Made by a program: the position numbers and the translations under genes | Assembly (NCBI GenBank): GCA_046294845.1 | Contig: JBKBNU010000001.1 | Location: 2,232,001-2,296,000, forward strand | DNA: 64,000 nt | Direction: 5' to 3' | Source: Micavibrio_C sp046294845 | Lineage (GTDB): Bacteria > Pseudomonadota > Alphaproteobacteria > Micavibrionales > Micavibrionaceae | The notes under the pieces: model-generated | Seen by the model: the letters and a program-made list of their open reading frames with translations, nothing else | Databases searched by the model: none | What the model was told of the DNA's origin: nothing | Part shown: positions 18,357-27,704 of the stretch, one piece after another | How the letters are laid out: each line of letters begins with the position of its first letter | Numbering within the stretch: position 1 is the first letter of the stretch

Positions 18357-19634
18357 TTATTTGAAGCCCATAAATTCGAGCTGCCAGCGCAGTTCCTCAT
18401 CAGTCAGCGGGTAATCCGTGCCATCGCGGGGATAAAGAAGCTCGCGTGCAGGCACTTGCGCCAATTCCTGTTGCAAACGGAAGGCCAGACGCATGGATAA
18501 TCCCGCCTTCCAGCATAGAGCCACCACAGGCCTTGCCTTCTTTAAGCTAAAGGCATTTTCAACAGTTTCAATATGCGCTTTAGCCATTCTTGCCAGTGCC
18601 GTCAGCACAAATTCTTTCTCCCGCATACCCAAGGCATCGGCGATCAATTCCTCGGTCAATTTCTTTTCGCGTTCAAGACGCAAGACACGATCCGTAATAT
18701 TCTCGCCCGCTTTCGTATCCTGTACAAAATGAAGACGGCGCTTCACAGCCCCGGCAATATCATCAATCGTTTGCTGATCGAAATCATCCCGGGCCAGAAG
18801 AATATCCCTGACCGAAGCATCGGCAAAATCAACCAAACTGCGGGCAACGGTTGCCGGCAAAGCTTTACGCATGGCTAACGGCCCTTGCCATTCGGTATAG
18901 ATACGGGCCTTCTCAACAATGGCCAGTAATAACCCCTCGCCCAGTGCTGCCCCGTCATTGCCCAAGAGTATCTTGCCGGCGGGCCTGTCATCTGCCTCAA
19001 TCACGGCTTGCGACACGGCGGCACTGACCTTTTTACGGCCTGCAATCGCCTGTACAGCCCAGCTCGCAGGGTGCGTACTTAAAATATCCAGCAACACTTC
19101 ATCTGATAGTGCCACACAATAACGCAGAATGGGTTCGGATACTTCCCGTTCCACATCTTTGGCCAGTTGCCCGACGACGGCAGGCGGTGCCGCCGCATGA
19201 TCTTTCAATGCGCTCGATAGCGCCACACGGATTTTTAAAACTTCATCAAGCGCCAACGTGCCAAAGGCCTGCACGGCAAAAGCATAAAGCTGGGAATGGA
19301 CTTCCTGTTCCAGTTCGGGAAGCAACATCACAAGACGCCGGGCCAAAGCCAGCTTCACATCTTCATTCTGGTCACCTGCCAAAAGCGGACTGGCCTGCAC
19401 AGGGGTCGACATATTGCGCGCCACCGCCAGACGGACAGCCGGATCGGAATCTTCCTTGGCGAGATAGAAAAGGATTTCCTGATGCGTGCGCGGATCTTTA
19501 GCCAATGCCAAACGCTTGCGAATATCTCCCGATTGCGCCAGCGCTTTTTCCTTTTCGTAGCGCACAGGATCGCGGGCCACCGTCTTGGGCAGCCTTGCCT
19601 TTGTGGGCCAAAGTTTGTTCCAGAAATCCATCAT
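18357..19634 (-). CDS. DUF2336 (HEAT-like repeat) protein
   Basis: 425 residues built of short helical repeats of the type DPRTHQEILFYLAKEDSDPAV RLAVARN, with RLALAKD, KLALARRL and RVALSSAL recurring. This is the pattern of DUF2336, a family common in alphaproteobacteria with unknown biochemical function, probably a protein-protein interaction scaffold. It is soluble, without signal peptide. Downstream of zapE on the same strand after a 57-bp gap. Assignment rests on repeat pattern and taxonomic context. Confidence 0.7.
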   Translation of the reverse strand: MMDFWNKLWPTKARLPKTVARDPVRYEKEKALAQSGDIRKRLALAKDPRTHQEILFYLAKEDSDPAVRLAVARNMSTPVQASPLLAGDQNEDVKLALARRLVMLLPELEQEVHSQLYAFAVQAFGTLALDEVLKIRVALSSALKDHAAAPPAVVGQLAKDVEREVSEPILRYCVALSDEVLLDILSTHPASWAVQAIAGRKKVSAAVSQAVIEADDRPAGKILLGNDGAALGEGLLLAIVEKARIYTEWQGPLAMRKALPATVARSLVDFADASVRDILLARDDFDQQTIDDIAGAVKRRLHFVQDTKAGENITDRVLRLEREKKLTEELIADALGMREKEFVLTALARMAKAHIETVENAFSLKKARPVVALCWKAGLSMRLAFRLQQELAQVPARELLYPRDGTDYPLTDEELRWQLEFMGFK

Positions 19635-19691
19635 GACTTTCTATGATAACAAGAACGGAACCAGAAAATTCTTAACAATCAACCATTTGAT

Positions 19692-20825
19692 TTAATTTGT
19701 ATTTTTATCGATATAGGCAGAACTTTGCATCTCGAGCAGGCGACTGACCGTCCGTTGGAATTCGAATTCATGATCATGACCACGATAAAGATGATCAGGC
19801 GTAGCATCGGCAGAAACCACCAGTTTTGTACCCTGATCATAAAGTGCATCAATCAAGGTCATCAGACGTTTGGCTTCATTACGGCGGTCATAAGTCAGGC
19901 GCGGCACGTTTTCGAGAAAGATCGTATGATAAAGATCGGCAATCTTCAGATAATCTTCGGCACCCAAAGGTTGCTCACATAACTGCCCGAATGAAAAACG
20001 TGCCACACCCTTGGCCACAGTTTCAACCTTGATCGCCCGTCCCTTGACATGGAATTCCTCACTACGTGTTTCAGCACGGCCTGTCAGGTCAAGGAAAAGC
20101 TTGTCCATTTTCTCACGGGTATGATCACCCAAGGGCCAGAAGTAAACACCGTCTTCAGTCAAATGACGCAGACGGTAGTCTTTGCCGCCATCGATTTCCT
20201 GCACATGCATTCTCTCTTTAACCAAGGAAATAAACGGAAGGAAACGATCACGCTGTAAACCGCCTTCGTAAAGTTTTTCCGGCGGCCAGTTCGATGTGGC
20301 AATCACCACCAGCCCGCGATCAAAGAGCATCGTAAACAAACGGCCCAAGATCATGGCATCGGCCACATCGGTCACATGGAATTCATCGAAGCATAAAACC
20401 CGCACATCTGCGGCCAAACCATCGGCAAACTTATGCAAGGCCCGATCTGGCCCCGCCCCCGATTTTTCTACCTGACGCGATTGGTGCAAGAAATCATGGA
20501 CACCGATCATAAATTCATGGAAATGAATTCTTTGCTTACCAATTGAATCCGGCACATGCGAAAAAAACAAATCCATCAGCATTGATTTACCGCGCCCAAC
20601 ACCACCATACAGATAGACACCCCTGATCATCGGCGCAGGCGATTTGAAAAGCCCCCAAAGCCGCGCAGGCGGCAAAGGCTTCAGCAATTCATCAAGGCAA
20701 TTTTGCAGAAGGTTCAAGGCCGCTTGTTGCGCCGGATCGGCAACGACCTTCATCGCTGCCAGTTGATCAGACAGTACGATTTTCTGGGGCACGCATGCGG
20801 CGGATGATAAGGATCGAGAGTTCAT
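19692..20825 (-). CDS. zapE: ZapE / AFG1-like ATPase
   Basis: About 377 residues. Walker A is GGVGRGKSMLMDLFF and Walker B is VLCFDEFHVTDVADAMIL; ATSNWPPEKLYEGGLQRDRF is the family's sensor region. In E. coli ZapE affects Z-ring stability during division; the mitochondrial relative AFG1 is linked to protein turnover. The start is uncertain: an ATG at 20825, a TTG at 20834 and an ATG at 20753 are all in frame, and the first two overlap the tatC end by about 60 bp. The stretch before DPAQQAAL is needed for family similarity, so I favour an upstream start. Confidence 0.92.
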   Translation of the reverse strand: MNSRSLSSAACVPQKIVLSDQLAAMKVVADPAQQAALNLLQNCLDELLKPLPPARLWGLFKSPAPMIRGVYLYGGVGRGKSMLMDLFFSHVPDSIGKQRIHFHEFMIGVHDFLHQSRQVEKSGAGPDRALHKFADGLAADVRVLCFDEFHVTDVADAMILGRLFTMLFDRGLVVIATSNWPPEKLYEGGLQRDRFLPFISLVKERMHVQEIDGGKDYRLRHLTEDGVYFWPLGDHTREKMDKLFLDLTGRAETRSEEFHVKGRAIKVETVAKGVARFSFGQLCEQPLGAEDYLKIADLYHTIFLENVPRLTYDRRNEAKRLMTLIDALYDQGTKLVVSADATPDHLYRGHDHEFEFQRTVSRLLEMQSSAYIDKNTN

Positions 20826-21552
20826 AGAGGACAAGTATCGGCAGGGCCAGAGCGAATTGACTGATCACATCGGGCGGGGTCAGAAAAGCCGCCACAATGA
20901 ACGTCACTACAATCGCATATTTACGGCCACTTGCCAATTGTTCGGGCGTAATCAGCCCGACACGTCCCAGCAGCACCAGCAAAACCGGCAACTGGAAACA
21001 CAGCCCAAAGGCAAAAATCAGCATCATCACGAGATCAAGATACTCGCTGACACGGGCTTCAAGCTGTATGGGCAGACCCGTGGCCCCGCCGTCACTCTGG
21101 AAACTCATAAAGAATTGCCATGCCATCGGCATCAGAAAGTAGTAAACCAGCGCCGCCCCTGCAAAAAACAGAACTGGTGTAGCCACCAGAAACGGCAAGA
21201 AGGCGCTTTTTTCATTCTTGTACAGGCCCGGGGCAATAAAACGCCAGATCTGGATCGCGATCACCGGAAAAGCCAGAAAGAAACCAGCAAAGAAAGATAC
21301 TTTGAGATAAGTGAAAAAGGCCTCAGCCAGTCCGGTATAGATCAGACGCTGGCTATCATTTGGCCCCATCGCATGGGCCAAAGGCTGTACCAAAAAGCCG
21401 TATATATCTTCAACAAACAGGAAACAAAAGCCCGTCGCCGCCAAAATAGCCACCACAGACCATAACAAACGGCGGCGCAAATCGACCAGATGTTCAGCCA
21501 AAGTATGGCGGCTATGCTCGGTCTCCGCTTGATCAGGATGAGGAACGTTCAT
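20767..21552 (-). CDS. tatC: Twin-arginine translocase subunit TatC
   Basis: 261 residues with six hydrophobic segments. The signature N terminus HLVDLRRRLLWSV is followed by YTGLAEAFFTYLKVSFFAGFF and FLTPPDVISQFALALPIL. TatC binds the twin-arginine signal of folded export substrates at the inner membrane. It overlaps tatB by 20 bp and is the third gene of a tatA-tatB-tatC run, so co-translation is likely. Length is normal. Confidence 0.97.
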   Translation of the reverse strand: MNVPHPDQAETEHSRHTLAEHLVDLRRRLLWSVVAILAATGFCFLFVEDIYGFLVQPLAHAMGPNDSQRLIYTGLAEAFFTYLKVSFFAGFFLAFPVIAIQIWRFIAPGLYKNEKSAFLPFLVATPVLFFAGAALVYYFLMPMAWQFFMSFQSDGGATGLPIQLEARVSEYLDLVMMLIFAFGLCFQLPVLLVLLGRVGLITPEQLASGRKYAIVVTFIVAAFLTPPDVISQFALALPILVLYELSILIIRRMRAPENRTV

Positions 21553-21856
21553 GAACGGCCTCCTTCTGATTTTGGGCTTCGGTTACAGGGCCTTCGGATG
21601 CATCCATTTCTTCTTCATCGGCAGCCGCTTCATCAAACAACGCATCAGGCTTCATCTCTGCCGCCTTACGTATATCCTCGAGATCGTTATCTTTCATGAA
21701 ATCATCAAATTGCTGGGACAGGGCAAAGCGCACATATTGCAGGCGTCTGACAAAACGCCCCATGCCATACATAATTTTGGGAATATCCTGCGGCCCGATA
21801 ATGACCAGAGCCACAGCCGCAATCACGAACAGTTCAGGCCAGCTTAAATCCAGCAT
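21533..21856 (-). CDS. tatB: Twin-arginine translocase subunit TatB
   Basis: 107 residues: MLDLSWPELFVIAAVALVII with the family's Glu in the first helix, then the hinge GPQDIPKIMYGMGRFVRRLQ, an amphipathic helix and an acidic tail. TatB works with TatC as the receptor for Tat signal peptides. It starts 6 bp after the tatA stop and overlaps tatC. Confidence 0.93.
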   Translation of the reverse strand: MLDLSWPELFVIAAVALVIIGPQDIPKIMYGMGRFVRRLQYVRFALSQQFDDFMKDNDLEDIRKAAEMKPDALFDEAAADEEEMDASEGPVTEAQNQKEAVHERSSS

Positions 21857-21862
21857 GACCGC

Positions 21863-22042
21863 TTATTCCTGTTCTTTCCGGTCCTGTGCCAGAGCCTTGG
21901 GGTCTTCTTCATCCTTCAGGCCTTTTTTGAAGCTTTTAATGCCCTTGGCCAGATCTTCCATGACATTCGGCAAACGCTTGGTCCCGAAGAAAAGAACAGC
22001 AATCAAAACAACGACCAGAAGCTGCCAGATACTAATACCCAT
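21863..22042 (-). CDS. tatA: Twin-arginine translocase subunit TatA (59 residues)
   Basis: A short gene: MGISIWQLLVVVLIAVLFFG, then TKRLPNVMEDLAKGIKSFKK and an acidic-basic tail ending RKEQE. The TM helix, the FGTKRLP hinge and the amphipathic helix are exactly the TatA pattern; TatA oligomers form the translocation pore. Its ATG overlaps the scpB stop as TAATG and tatB starts 6 bp after its stop, so scpB-tatA-tatB-tatC is a tightly packed operon. Confidence 0.95.
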   Translation of the reverse strand: MGISIWQLLVVVLIAVLFFGTKRLPNVMEDLAKGIKSFKKGLKDEEDPKALAQDRKEQE

Positions 22043-23133
22043 TATGCCACCTCTTCCTCATCATCTTCGTCTGAATCGGCATCGTCATCATCGTTGGAAG
22101 CTTCCATGTCATCCCATGGCTCGCCTTCATCATCGTCTTCATTGTCATCAGAATCTTCTTCAACAGAATTCTCTTCTGCATCGTCTTCATCTTCGTCGTC
22201 AAAATCATCATCGTCGGAAGCTTCTTCTTCCGATTCGCCTTCAACTGCGATTTCCTCTACAGATTCTTCGGATACTTCGCTTTCATCTTCTGCGACAATG
22301 ATATCATCATCGGCATCTTCATCATCATAATCCTCATCGTCGGACAGATCGGATTCCTGCAGATCACTGGCGAGCATTTCATCTTCCGGACCAAACAGAT
22401 TGCCGGTTGTAACCGCAATCGCCGGACGGCTATCGAGCAGACCCGAAGCTTTCAATTCATCCATACCCGGCAGGTCATTCAAGGTTGTCAGACCAAAGTG
22501 ATCAAGGAAAGCCGGTGTCGTCACCCATGTCAACGGACGACCCGGTGTATCACGGCGGCGGCCTGGTTTAACCCAGCCACATTCCATCAGCACATCAAGC
22601 GTACCGTTGGAAATAGCCACACCACGGATGTTTTCGATTTCAGGACGTGTCACCGGCTGGTGATAAGAAACAATAGCCAGCGTCTCCATCGCCGCTTTGG
22701 AGAGCTTGCGCTGGACATCTTTTTTCATGCTCAAGGCATCACTGAGATCGGCAGCTGTGCGTAAAGCCCAGTGGCCATCCATATTGAGCAGGTTCACACC
22801 ACGCCCTTCATACAACGCTTGCAATTCCATCAGCAGACCGCCAACATCGGCATCTTCCGGCATACGTTCACGGATCGCATTCACCGTCAGTGGCTCCGGC
22901 GAAGCAAACAACAGGGCTTCGATCAGACGCAGATATTCGGACGAATCCAGAGGCTGGACCTCTTTTTCAGCAGGCTCTTCAGAACCTTCAGAAGCAAGAA
23001 CTTCAGAAAAATCTTCTGCGGTTTCTTCTGCTTGTACTTCTTCATCATCAGCGAATGACTCGTTAATCATATCTGCCAGTGCTGCAATATCTTCATCATC
23101 GATTGTTTCGATCACGTCAGGTTCCTGTTGCAT
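22042..23133 (-). CDS. scpB: Segregation and condensation protein ScpB with an acidic C-terminal tail
   Basis: 363 residues from the ATG at 23131-23133, which has GGAGG nine bases upstream; the longer frame overlaps scpA too far to be the start. The paired winged-helix core covers about residues 60-230: LRLIEALLFASPEPLTVNAI, ETLAIVSYHQPVTRPEIE, IRGVAISNGTLDVLMECGWV and TTPAFLDHFGL. ScpB dimers bind ScpA in the SMC condensin complex. The last 115 or so residues are almost only Asp, Glu and Ser, far longer and more acidic than in typical ScpB (about 200 residues). It overlaps scpA by 17 bp. Confidence 0.93.
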   Translation of the reverse strand: MQQEPDVIETIDDEDIAALADMINESFADDEEVQAEETAEDFSEVLASEGSEEPAEKEVQPLDSSEYLRLIEALLFASPEPLTVNAIRERMPEDADVGGLLMELQALYEGRGVNLLNMDGHWALRTAADLSDALSMKKDVQRKLSKAAMETLAIVSYHQPVTRPEIENIRGVAISNGTLDVLMECGWVKPGRRRDTPGRPLTWVTTPAFLDHFGLTTLNDLPGMDELKASGLLDSRPAIAVTTGNLFGPEDEMLASDLQESDLSDDEDYDDEDADDDIIVAEDESEVSEESVEEIAVEGESEEEASDDDDFDDEDEDDAEENSVEEDSDDNEDDDEGEPWDDMEASNDDDDADSDEDDEEEVA

Positions 23134-24010
23134 ATTGGCTATCCTCCATCGTGACATCGTCAAATTTTTCTGTGGTCGCACGCATATAAACCGGACGGAA
23201 CGGGCCATCCTGACGCACTTCGATCTTGCCTTGTTTGGCCAGCTCCAGCGTCACCGTCAGCATCGAAGCCAAGGATGAACGCATATAAAGATTGTCAGCC
23301 TTTTTATCGGGCAGAAAACTTTCGAGTGTTGTCCAAACGCTGTGCGGACCATTACGCGGCAATTTACCGAGCATACTGGTCATGCGCTCCATAGCCGTTT
23401 CCATCGACATCAGATGGAATGTCGGCAATTCATAATGCGTGCCCTTGGCACGTTGCTTGATATCACCATAAGCACGCAGAACATCATAGAGCGTCAGCTC
23501 ATAAATGCTGTTATAGGTCGTGTGCAAACCTTCGGGCATGCCGCGACGGTAAATACCCTGACCCAACTGGGGCATCTTGAACATATTTTCGGCAGCCATC
23601 TTCATGGCTTCCAGACGGCGCAACTGGAATTGCAGGGCTTCGGCCATAGCGTGAGCATCGGGGCCATCCCCCTCTTTCTCGCGCGGCAGCAGCAAACGGG
23701 ATTTCAGATAGGCAAGCCATGCGGCCATCACCAGATATTCGGCAGCCAGTTCCAGCTCCAGCTGGTGGGCGCGTTCGATGAACTGCAAATACTGGCGGGC
23801 CAGTTGCAGGATGGAAATCTTGGCCAGATCCACTTTCTGGTCACGGGCCATCCCCAGCAGCACATCAATCGGCCCTTCATAGCCGTCAATGTCCAGCAAG
23901 AAGGTGTCAGCCGGATTGACCTCCTCCCCTTCACGGGGGGGATCTTCCTCAAACGAGGATAGTGTGGCGGCCAGATCGGCCTCCTCGGATATGCTCACGT
24001 CTTGGGTCAT
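23117..24010 (-). CDS. scpA: Segregation and condensation protein ScpA
   Basis: 297 residues. The kleisin N terminus is recognisable (DGYEGPIDVLLGMARDQKVD LAKISILQLARQYL), as is AAEYLVMAAWLAYLKSRLLL and a C-terminal winged-helix segment (TLELAKQGKIEVRQDGPF). ScpA bridges the SMC heads in condensin. Its ATG overlaps the nagZ stop as ATGA, and it overlaps scpB, consistent with the conserved nagZ-scpA-scpB order in alphaproteobacteria. Confidence 0.95.
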   Translation of the reverse strand: MTQDVSISEEADLAATLSSFEEDPPREGEEVNPADTFLLDIDGYEGPIDVLLGMARDQKVDLAKISILQLARQYLQFIERAHQLELELAAEYLVMAAWLAYLKSRLLLPREKEGDGPDAHAMAEALQFQLRRLEAMKMAAENMFKMPQLGQGIYRRGMPEGLHTTYNSIYELTLYDVLRAYGDIKQRAKGTHYELPTFHLMSMETAMERMTSMLGKLPRNGPHSVWTTLESFLPDKKADNLYMRSSLASMLTVTLELAKQGKIEVRQDGPFRPVYMRATTEKFDDVTMEDSQYATGT

Positions 24011-25056
24011 ACCACTCCTTTATACCAGGAAATGGAACGGTTATAGCGTCTTACCGCCTCATTTGTCATCTTTTGCACACGATTGGCGATATCTTCGATT
24101 TCATCGAATTTGCCGCTGCAATGCAGGGCCACGTCGCAACCGCCGCGCAAAACGTCCTCGGCACGGCGATGTGGCTTGCCATGGGCCGCCAGAGCCTCCA
24201 TACCAATATCATCGCTTACCAAAAATCCTTTAAAACCAATATCTTGACGTATCGTGTCCCAAATCACCCGTCTGGAGCAGCTGGCGGGCAGCTTGGGATC
24301 AATATCGTCATAGACCACATGGGCAACCATGCCCCAGACCGCTTCCGAGAAATCACGGGTCAAAAGCTGGCGGTAAGGAATAAAGTCCACAGCTTCCAAT
24401 TCAGCCTTTTTGGCCTTCACCAAGGGCAAATCCTTGTGAGAATCGGCTGCGGCCCGCCCGTGGCCGGGAATATGTTTCACCACAGGAATAACCCCGCTGC
24501 GGGCGTAAAATTCACACGCCAGAACCCCGAGCGCGGCCACCACTTGAGGATCGGCGGAAAAAGCACGATCACCGATTACGGCATGGGTTTCTTCAAACAG
24601 AACATCAAAAACAGGGGCGCAATTCACATTGACGCCGCTGGCGACCAGATCATCGGCAATCGCCTTCACCTGATCTTTCAGGGCTTGCCGTCCTTTGGCA
24701 AAATCGGACATGAAACGGTCACCAAAATATTTGGCCGGTTCATATTGTTTCCAATGCGGCGGTTTCATACGTTGCACGCGGCCGCCTTCCTGATCAATCA
24801 GGATCGGTACGGTACGGCCTGTAAGCTGCTGCAGTGACGCCACCAGATCCTTGACCTGTTGCGGATTATTACAGTTACGCGCAAACAGGATAAAGCCGAG
24901 GGGATCGGTCTTGCGAAACAGATCTTCTTCGGCCTGTGTCAGTTTTTCACCTTCGATCCCGAAGATCACAGCTGCCGGAGGGGTATCCTCCGACAACAGG
25001 GTCAAATCTGCAACAGTAGAGGAAGAAGGATTACTGACGGACGACAAGACAACCAC
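24007..25056 (-). CDS. nagZ: Beta-N-acetylhexosaminidase
   Basis: 349 residues, glycoside hydrolase family 3. Signatures are PLGFILFARNC, LIDQEGGRVQR, KHIPGHGRAAADSHKDLP with the catalytic His/Asp loop, and the nucleophile Asp in LVSDDIGMEALAAHG. NagZ removes GlcNAc from anhydro-muropeptides in the cytoplasm during cell-wall recycling. No ATG precedes the conserved part; a GTG at 25056 is used, overlapping the SPOR gene by 26 bp. A TTG a few codons later is also possible. Confidence 0.93.
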   Translation of the reverse strand: MVVLSSVSNPSSSTVADLTLLSEDTPPAAVIFGIEGEKLTQAEEDLFRKTDPLGFILFARNCNNPQQVKDLVASLQQLTGRTVPILIDQEGGRVQRMKPPHWKQYEPAKYFGDRFMSDFAKGRQALKDQVKAIADDLVASGVNVNCAPVFDVLFEETHAVIGDRAFSADPQVVAALGVLACEFYARSGVIPVVKHIPGHGRAAADSHKDLPLVKAKKAELEAVDFIPYRQLLTRDFSEAVWGMVAHVVYDDIDPKLPASCSRRVIWDTIRQDIGFKGFLVSDDIGMEALAAHGKPHRRAEDVLRGGCDVALHCSGKFDEIEDIANRVQKMTNEAVRRYNRSISWYKGVV

Positions 25057-25942
25057 CGGGTTTCTGGTTTGTGATGCTTTGACAAATTGACTTTGCCTGC
25101 GCCTCGCTTACCGGACCGCCCTGAATGCGATAGAACATTCCCTTGGCCCCCAGATCGGCTTCTTGCACGCGCAAATCAAGACTGCCCAAAGCAGCAAATG
25201 ATTTCTGCATTTTTTTCCACTCACCCTGCGCGCCATCACGGCTTCTGACACTGCCGAGCTGGACATAGAAGCCGCCTGTGCTTGCTTTGGTGCTGGCGGT
25301 CTTTTCATTGATAATTTGGACACCGGCGGCTGGCTCTGTTTTATTGGCCTTCACCGCATCATTGATCTCGGCCACAACTTCGGGCTTTGCCTTCTCGGCA
25401 ACAGCCTCAACAACAGCAGGAGTTTCAACAGGGGCTACGGCAGGCGCTTCAACTTTTGCTATTTCCGCAGGGGCAGCCTCTATAGAAGATTTCTCCGCCA
25501 TGGCTTCATCAACAGCTGCGATAGCAGGTTCTTCCACTTTCAAGCCGGCAAAGAGTTCCTTGCGGGAAACCGGTTGCTCGGGCTGGGGCAGCAGATTTTC
25601 AACCTTGCGGTCACCTTCATCGCCATCACGCAATGTATTGAACACTGTGCTTTCACGGTAAGGCACAACCATACCGCCGCGTTCTTCCGGTTCGGTACGG
25701 TAAGCCGATGCATCGGCGCGCACGATAGGGGTGTTAATCACTTCGCGCTGGGCAGCCTCGCGCGGATAGCTGTACCAGATTACACTGGCCAGAACAGCAA
25801 TCAGCGCCACCACAATCGCGGTGGCAAAAGCAGGTTTACGTGCTTCAAAACGCTCGCGCATATCAAAGGCACTGAGGATCGATCCCAAAGCCCGCGCTGT
25901 GCTGGGCTCGTCAAATTCATCTTGGTTTTGCATGTCTGCCAT
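25031..25942 (-). CDS. SPOR-domain membrane protein
   Basis: 303 residues: a cytoplasmic N terminus, one TM helix at about 38-56 (FATAIVVALIAVLASVIWYS), a long Ala/Pro/Glu/Val-rich periplasmic linker and a C-terminal SPOR domain (GGFYVQLGSVRSRDGAQGEW ... FYRIQGGPVSEAQAKSICQS). SPOR domains bind denuded peptidoglycan at division sites. The place immediately upstream of nagZ is conserved in alphaproteobacteria. It was probably the first gene of the nagZ-scpAB-tatABC operon. Confidence 0.88.
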   Translation of the reverse strand: MADMQNQDEFDEPSTARALGSILSAFDMRERFEARKPAFATAIVVALIAVLASVIWYSYPREAAQREVINTPIVRADASAYRTEPEERGGMVVPYRESTVFNTLRDGDEGDRKVENLLPQPEQPVSRKELFAGLKVEEPAIAAVDEAMAEKSSIEAAPAEIAKVEAPAVAPVETPAVVEAVAEKAKPEVVAEINDAVKANKTEPAAGVQIINEKTASTKASTGGFYVQLGSVRSRDGAQGEWKKMQKSFAALGSLDLRVQEADLGAKGMFYRIQGGPVSEAQAKSICQSITNQKPGGCLVVRQ

Positions 25943-26023
25943 CCTATGAAAAAGGGGCCTTCAGGGCAATCTTTATGACTCCCCTATCCCCAAACAATTT
26001 TCAGGCAACTTAGACTATAAAAG

Positions 26024-26041
26024 TGGCAGAATTCTGCCAAA
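26024..26041 (-). terminator. Palindrome after dgt, possible weak terminator
   Basis: A perfect 16-bp palindrome (TGGCAG AATT CTGCCA) lies directly after the dgt stop; on the minus strand it is followed by CTTTTAT. The short T run makes this a weak terminator candidate; it could equally be an operator for the SPOR operon just downstream. Confidence 0.4.
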
Positions 26042-26043
26042 AA

Positions 26044-27261
26044 TTAGCGTGGATCTTCATAAGTTCCGAAAAGCTGGCCATGTTCGCGCATGGCAAAACG
26101 GTCGGTCATGCCCGCGATATAATCAGCCACCACCCGTGCCCGTGCGGTGCTGTCATCGGCCCCGCCTGATTCCACCACCCTTTTCTGCCAGTTATCCGGC
26201 AGCAAGGTATATTGGCCGGTGAAGGCTTCATAAAGATCACGGACAATTTTACTGACCTGCAAGCGCATCCGGTTCAGTTTGTAATGGTGGTACATGCGCG
26301 TTCTCAGGAAAGTGCGCAGTTGTTCGATTTGCTCAAACACCGCAGGCGAGAAAGCTACGGTCTGGAAAGGAGCCATACGGATATCATCCGGCGTTTCAGC
26401 CTTTAATTGTGCCAGACGGGATTTGGTTTCCGTCAGGACATCCATCACCATATCGCCAATCATTTCACGAACGATTTCGCAAATAAAATAATGATCATCA
26501 ATATCGGGATAGTGACCCCGCACACGCTGCATGACATCAGCAAGCAAAGGCACAGTTGCCAGATCATCAAAGGTAAAAAGCTTGGCCCGCAGACCATCTT
26601 CAACATCATGGTTGTTATAAGCGATATCATCAGAAATCGCGGCCACCTGTGCCTCGATCGAAGCATAGGTCTGCAAACGCAAATCGGTTTGCTTTTGTAC
26701 CATCGCCAAGGTCACAGGAAGGATTTTATCCGTCACTGGCCCGTTATGTTTCACAATACCCTCCAGCGTTTCCCATGTCATGTTCAGACCGGGCCACTCG
26801 GGGTATTTGCGTTCCAGATAACTCACCACGCGCAAGGATTGATCATTGTGATTAAAGCCGCCGACATCCTTCATGCATTCAACCAGCACATCTTCCCCCA
26901 TATGGGCAAAGGGCGTATGCCCCAGATCATGGGCCAGCGCTACGGTCTCGGCCAGATCTTCATTGACCATAAGGGCACGCGCCAGAGTACGCGCCACTTG
27001 AGCAACTTCGAGTGTATGGGTCAGGCGGGTACGGTAATGATCCCCTTCATGATAGACAAAAACCTGCGTTTTATATTTCAGGCGGCGGAAAGCGCTTGAG
27101 TGGATCACGCGGTCACGGTCCCGCTGGAACGGGGTGCGGTATCGGCTTTCCGGTTCCTGATAAAGACGGCCTTGGGTCATATCCGGACGACAGGCATAAC
27201 CCGCCAGCGGCAAAGCGCAATAATTATAACCTGTTTGATCCAAAGCCCGCGAAGCCGTCAT
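26044..27261 (-). CDS. dgt: Deoxyguanosinetriphosphate triphosphohydrolase-like protein
   Basis: 405 residues of the HD superfamily. Metal-binding residues are in RTRLTHTLEVAQVAR and ETVALAHDLGHTPFAHMGED; further matches are RRLKYKTQVFVYHEGDHYRT and ISDDIAYNNHDVEDGLRA. The enzyme hydrolyses dNTPs to nucleoside and triphosphate. The size fits the 400-residue type 2 subfamily common in alphaproteobacteria. It is divergent from erpA; dgt-erpA-xthA is a familiar arrangement in the class. Confidence 0.94.
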   Translation of the reverse strand: MTASRALDQTGYNYCALPLAGYACRPDMTQGRLYQEPESRYRTPFQRDRDRVIHSSAFRRLKYKTQVFVYHEGDHYRTRLTHTLEVAQVARTLARALMVNEDLAETVALAHDLGHTPFAHMGEDVLVECMKDVGGFNHNDQSLRVVSYLERKYPEWPGLNMTWETLEGIVKHNGPVTDKILPVTLAMVQKQTDLRLQTYASIEAQVAAISDDIAYNNHDVEDGLRAKLFTFDDLATVPLLADVMQRVRGHYPDIDDHYFICEIVREMIGDMVMDVLTETKSRLAQLKAETPDDIRMAPFQTVAFSPAVFEQIEQLRTFLRTRMYHHYKLNRMRLQVSKIVRDLYEAFTGQYTLLPDNWQKRVVESGGADDSTARARVVADYIAGMTDRFAMREHGQLFGTYEDPR

Positions 27262-27362
27262 TTTTTCAATCCGTGTCCCGTAGAAGTTTAAAGAGCGATC
27301 CGCCGTAATATATCACTGCCTGCCCCTTGAAAACCACCCTTCTTGCGCTCTATATTACAGGT

Positions 27363-27695
27363 ATGAGTGAAACCTTTGGCATAGTCGTTGAAGAAAGCGC
27401 GGTTACGCGTGTTGAGGATCTGCGCGCAAAGCAGAACCTAAGCAGAGATCATTATCTCAGAATCGCTGTGATTGGCGGCGGATGTTCAGGGTTCCAGTAC
27501 GAAATGTCTATGGATGATGTGGTGAATAACGACGACCTCGTTTTTGACGAGGCCGTCGTTATTGATCAGACCTCACGCCAGATGCTCGAAAATGCCGTCA
27601 TTTCTTTCAAGGAAGATATGATGGGCGCGCAATTCGTCATTGAAAACCCGAACGCCACATCTTCCTGCGGCTGCGGGCATTCCTTCGCTGTTTAA
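27363..27695 (+). CDS. erpA: A-type iron-sulfur carrier (ErpA/IscA family)
   Basis: 110 residues from ATG 27363; the frame extends to a TTG at 27327 without similarity. The three ligand cysteines are present: GGGCSGFQYEM near residue 41 and SCGCGHSF near the C terminus. The family receives Fe-S clusters from IscU/SufU and hands them to target enzymes. Symbol erpA is chosen from the dgt-erpA-xthA context; IscA or SufA would share the motifs. It converges with the HAD gene, 9 bp apart. Confidence 0.85.
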   Translation: MSETFGIVVEESAVTRVEDLRAKQNLSRDHYLRIAVIGGGCSGFQYEMSMDDVVNNDDLVFDEAVVIDQTSRQMLENAVISFKEDMMGAQFVIENPNATSSCGCGHSFAV

Positions 27696-27704
27696 TCTTG
27701 AAAA

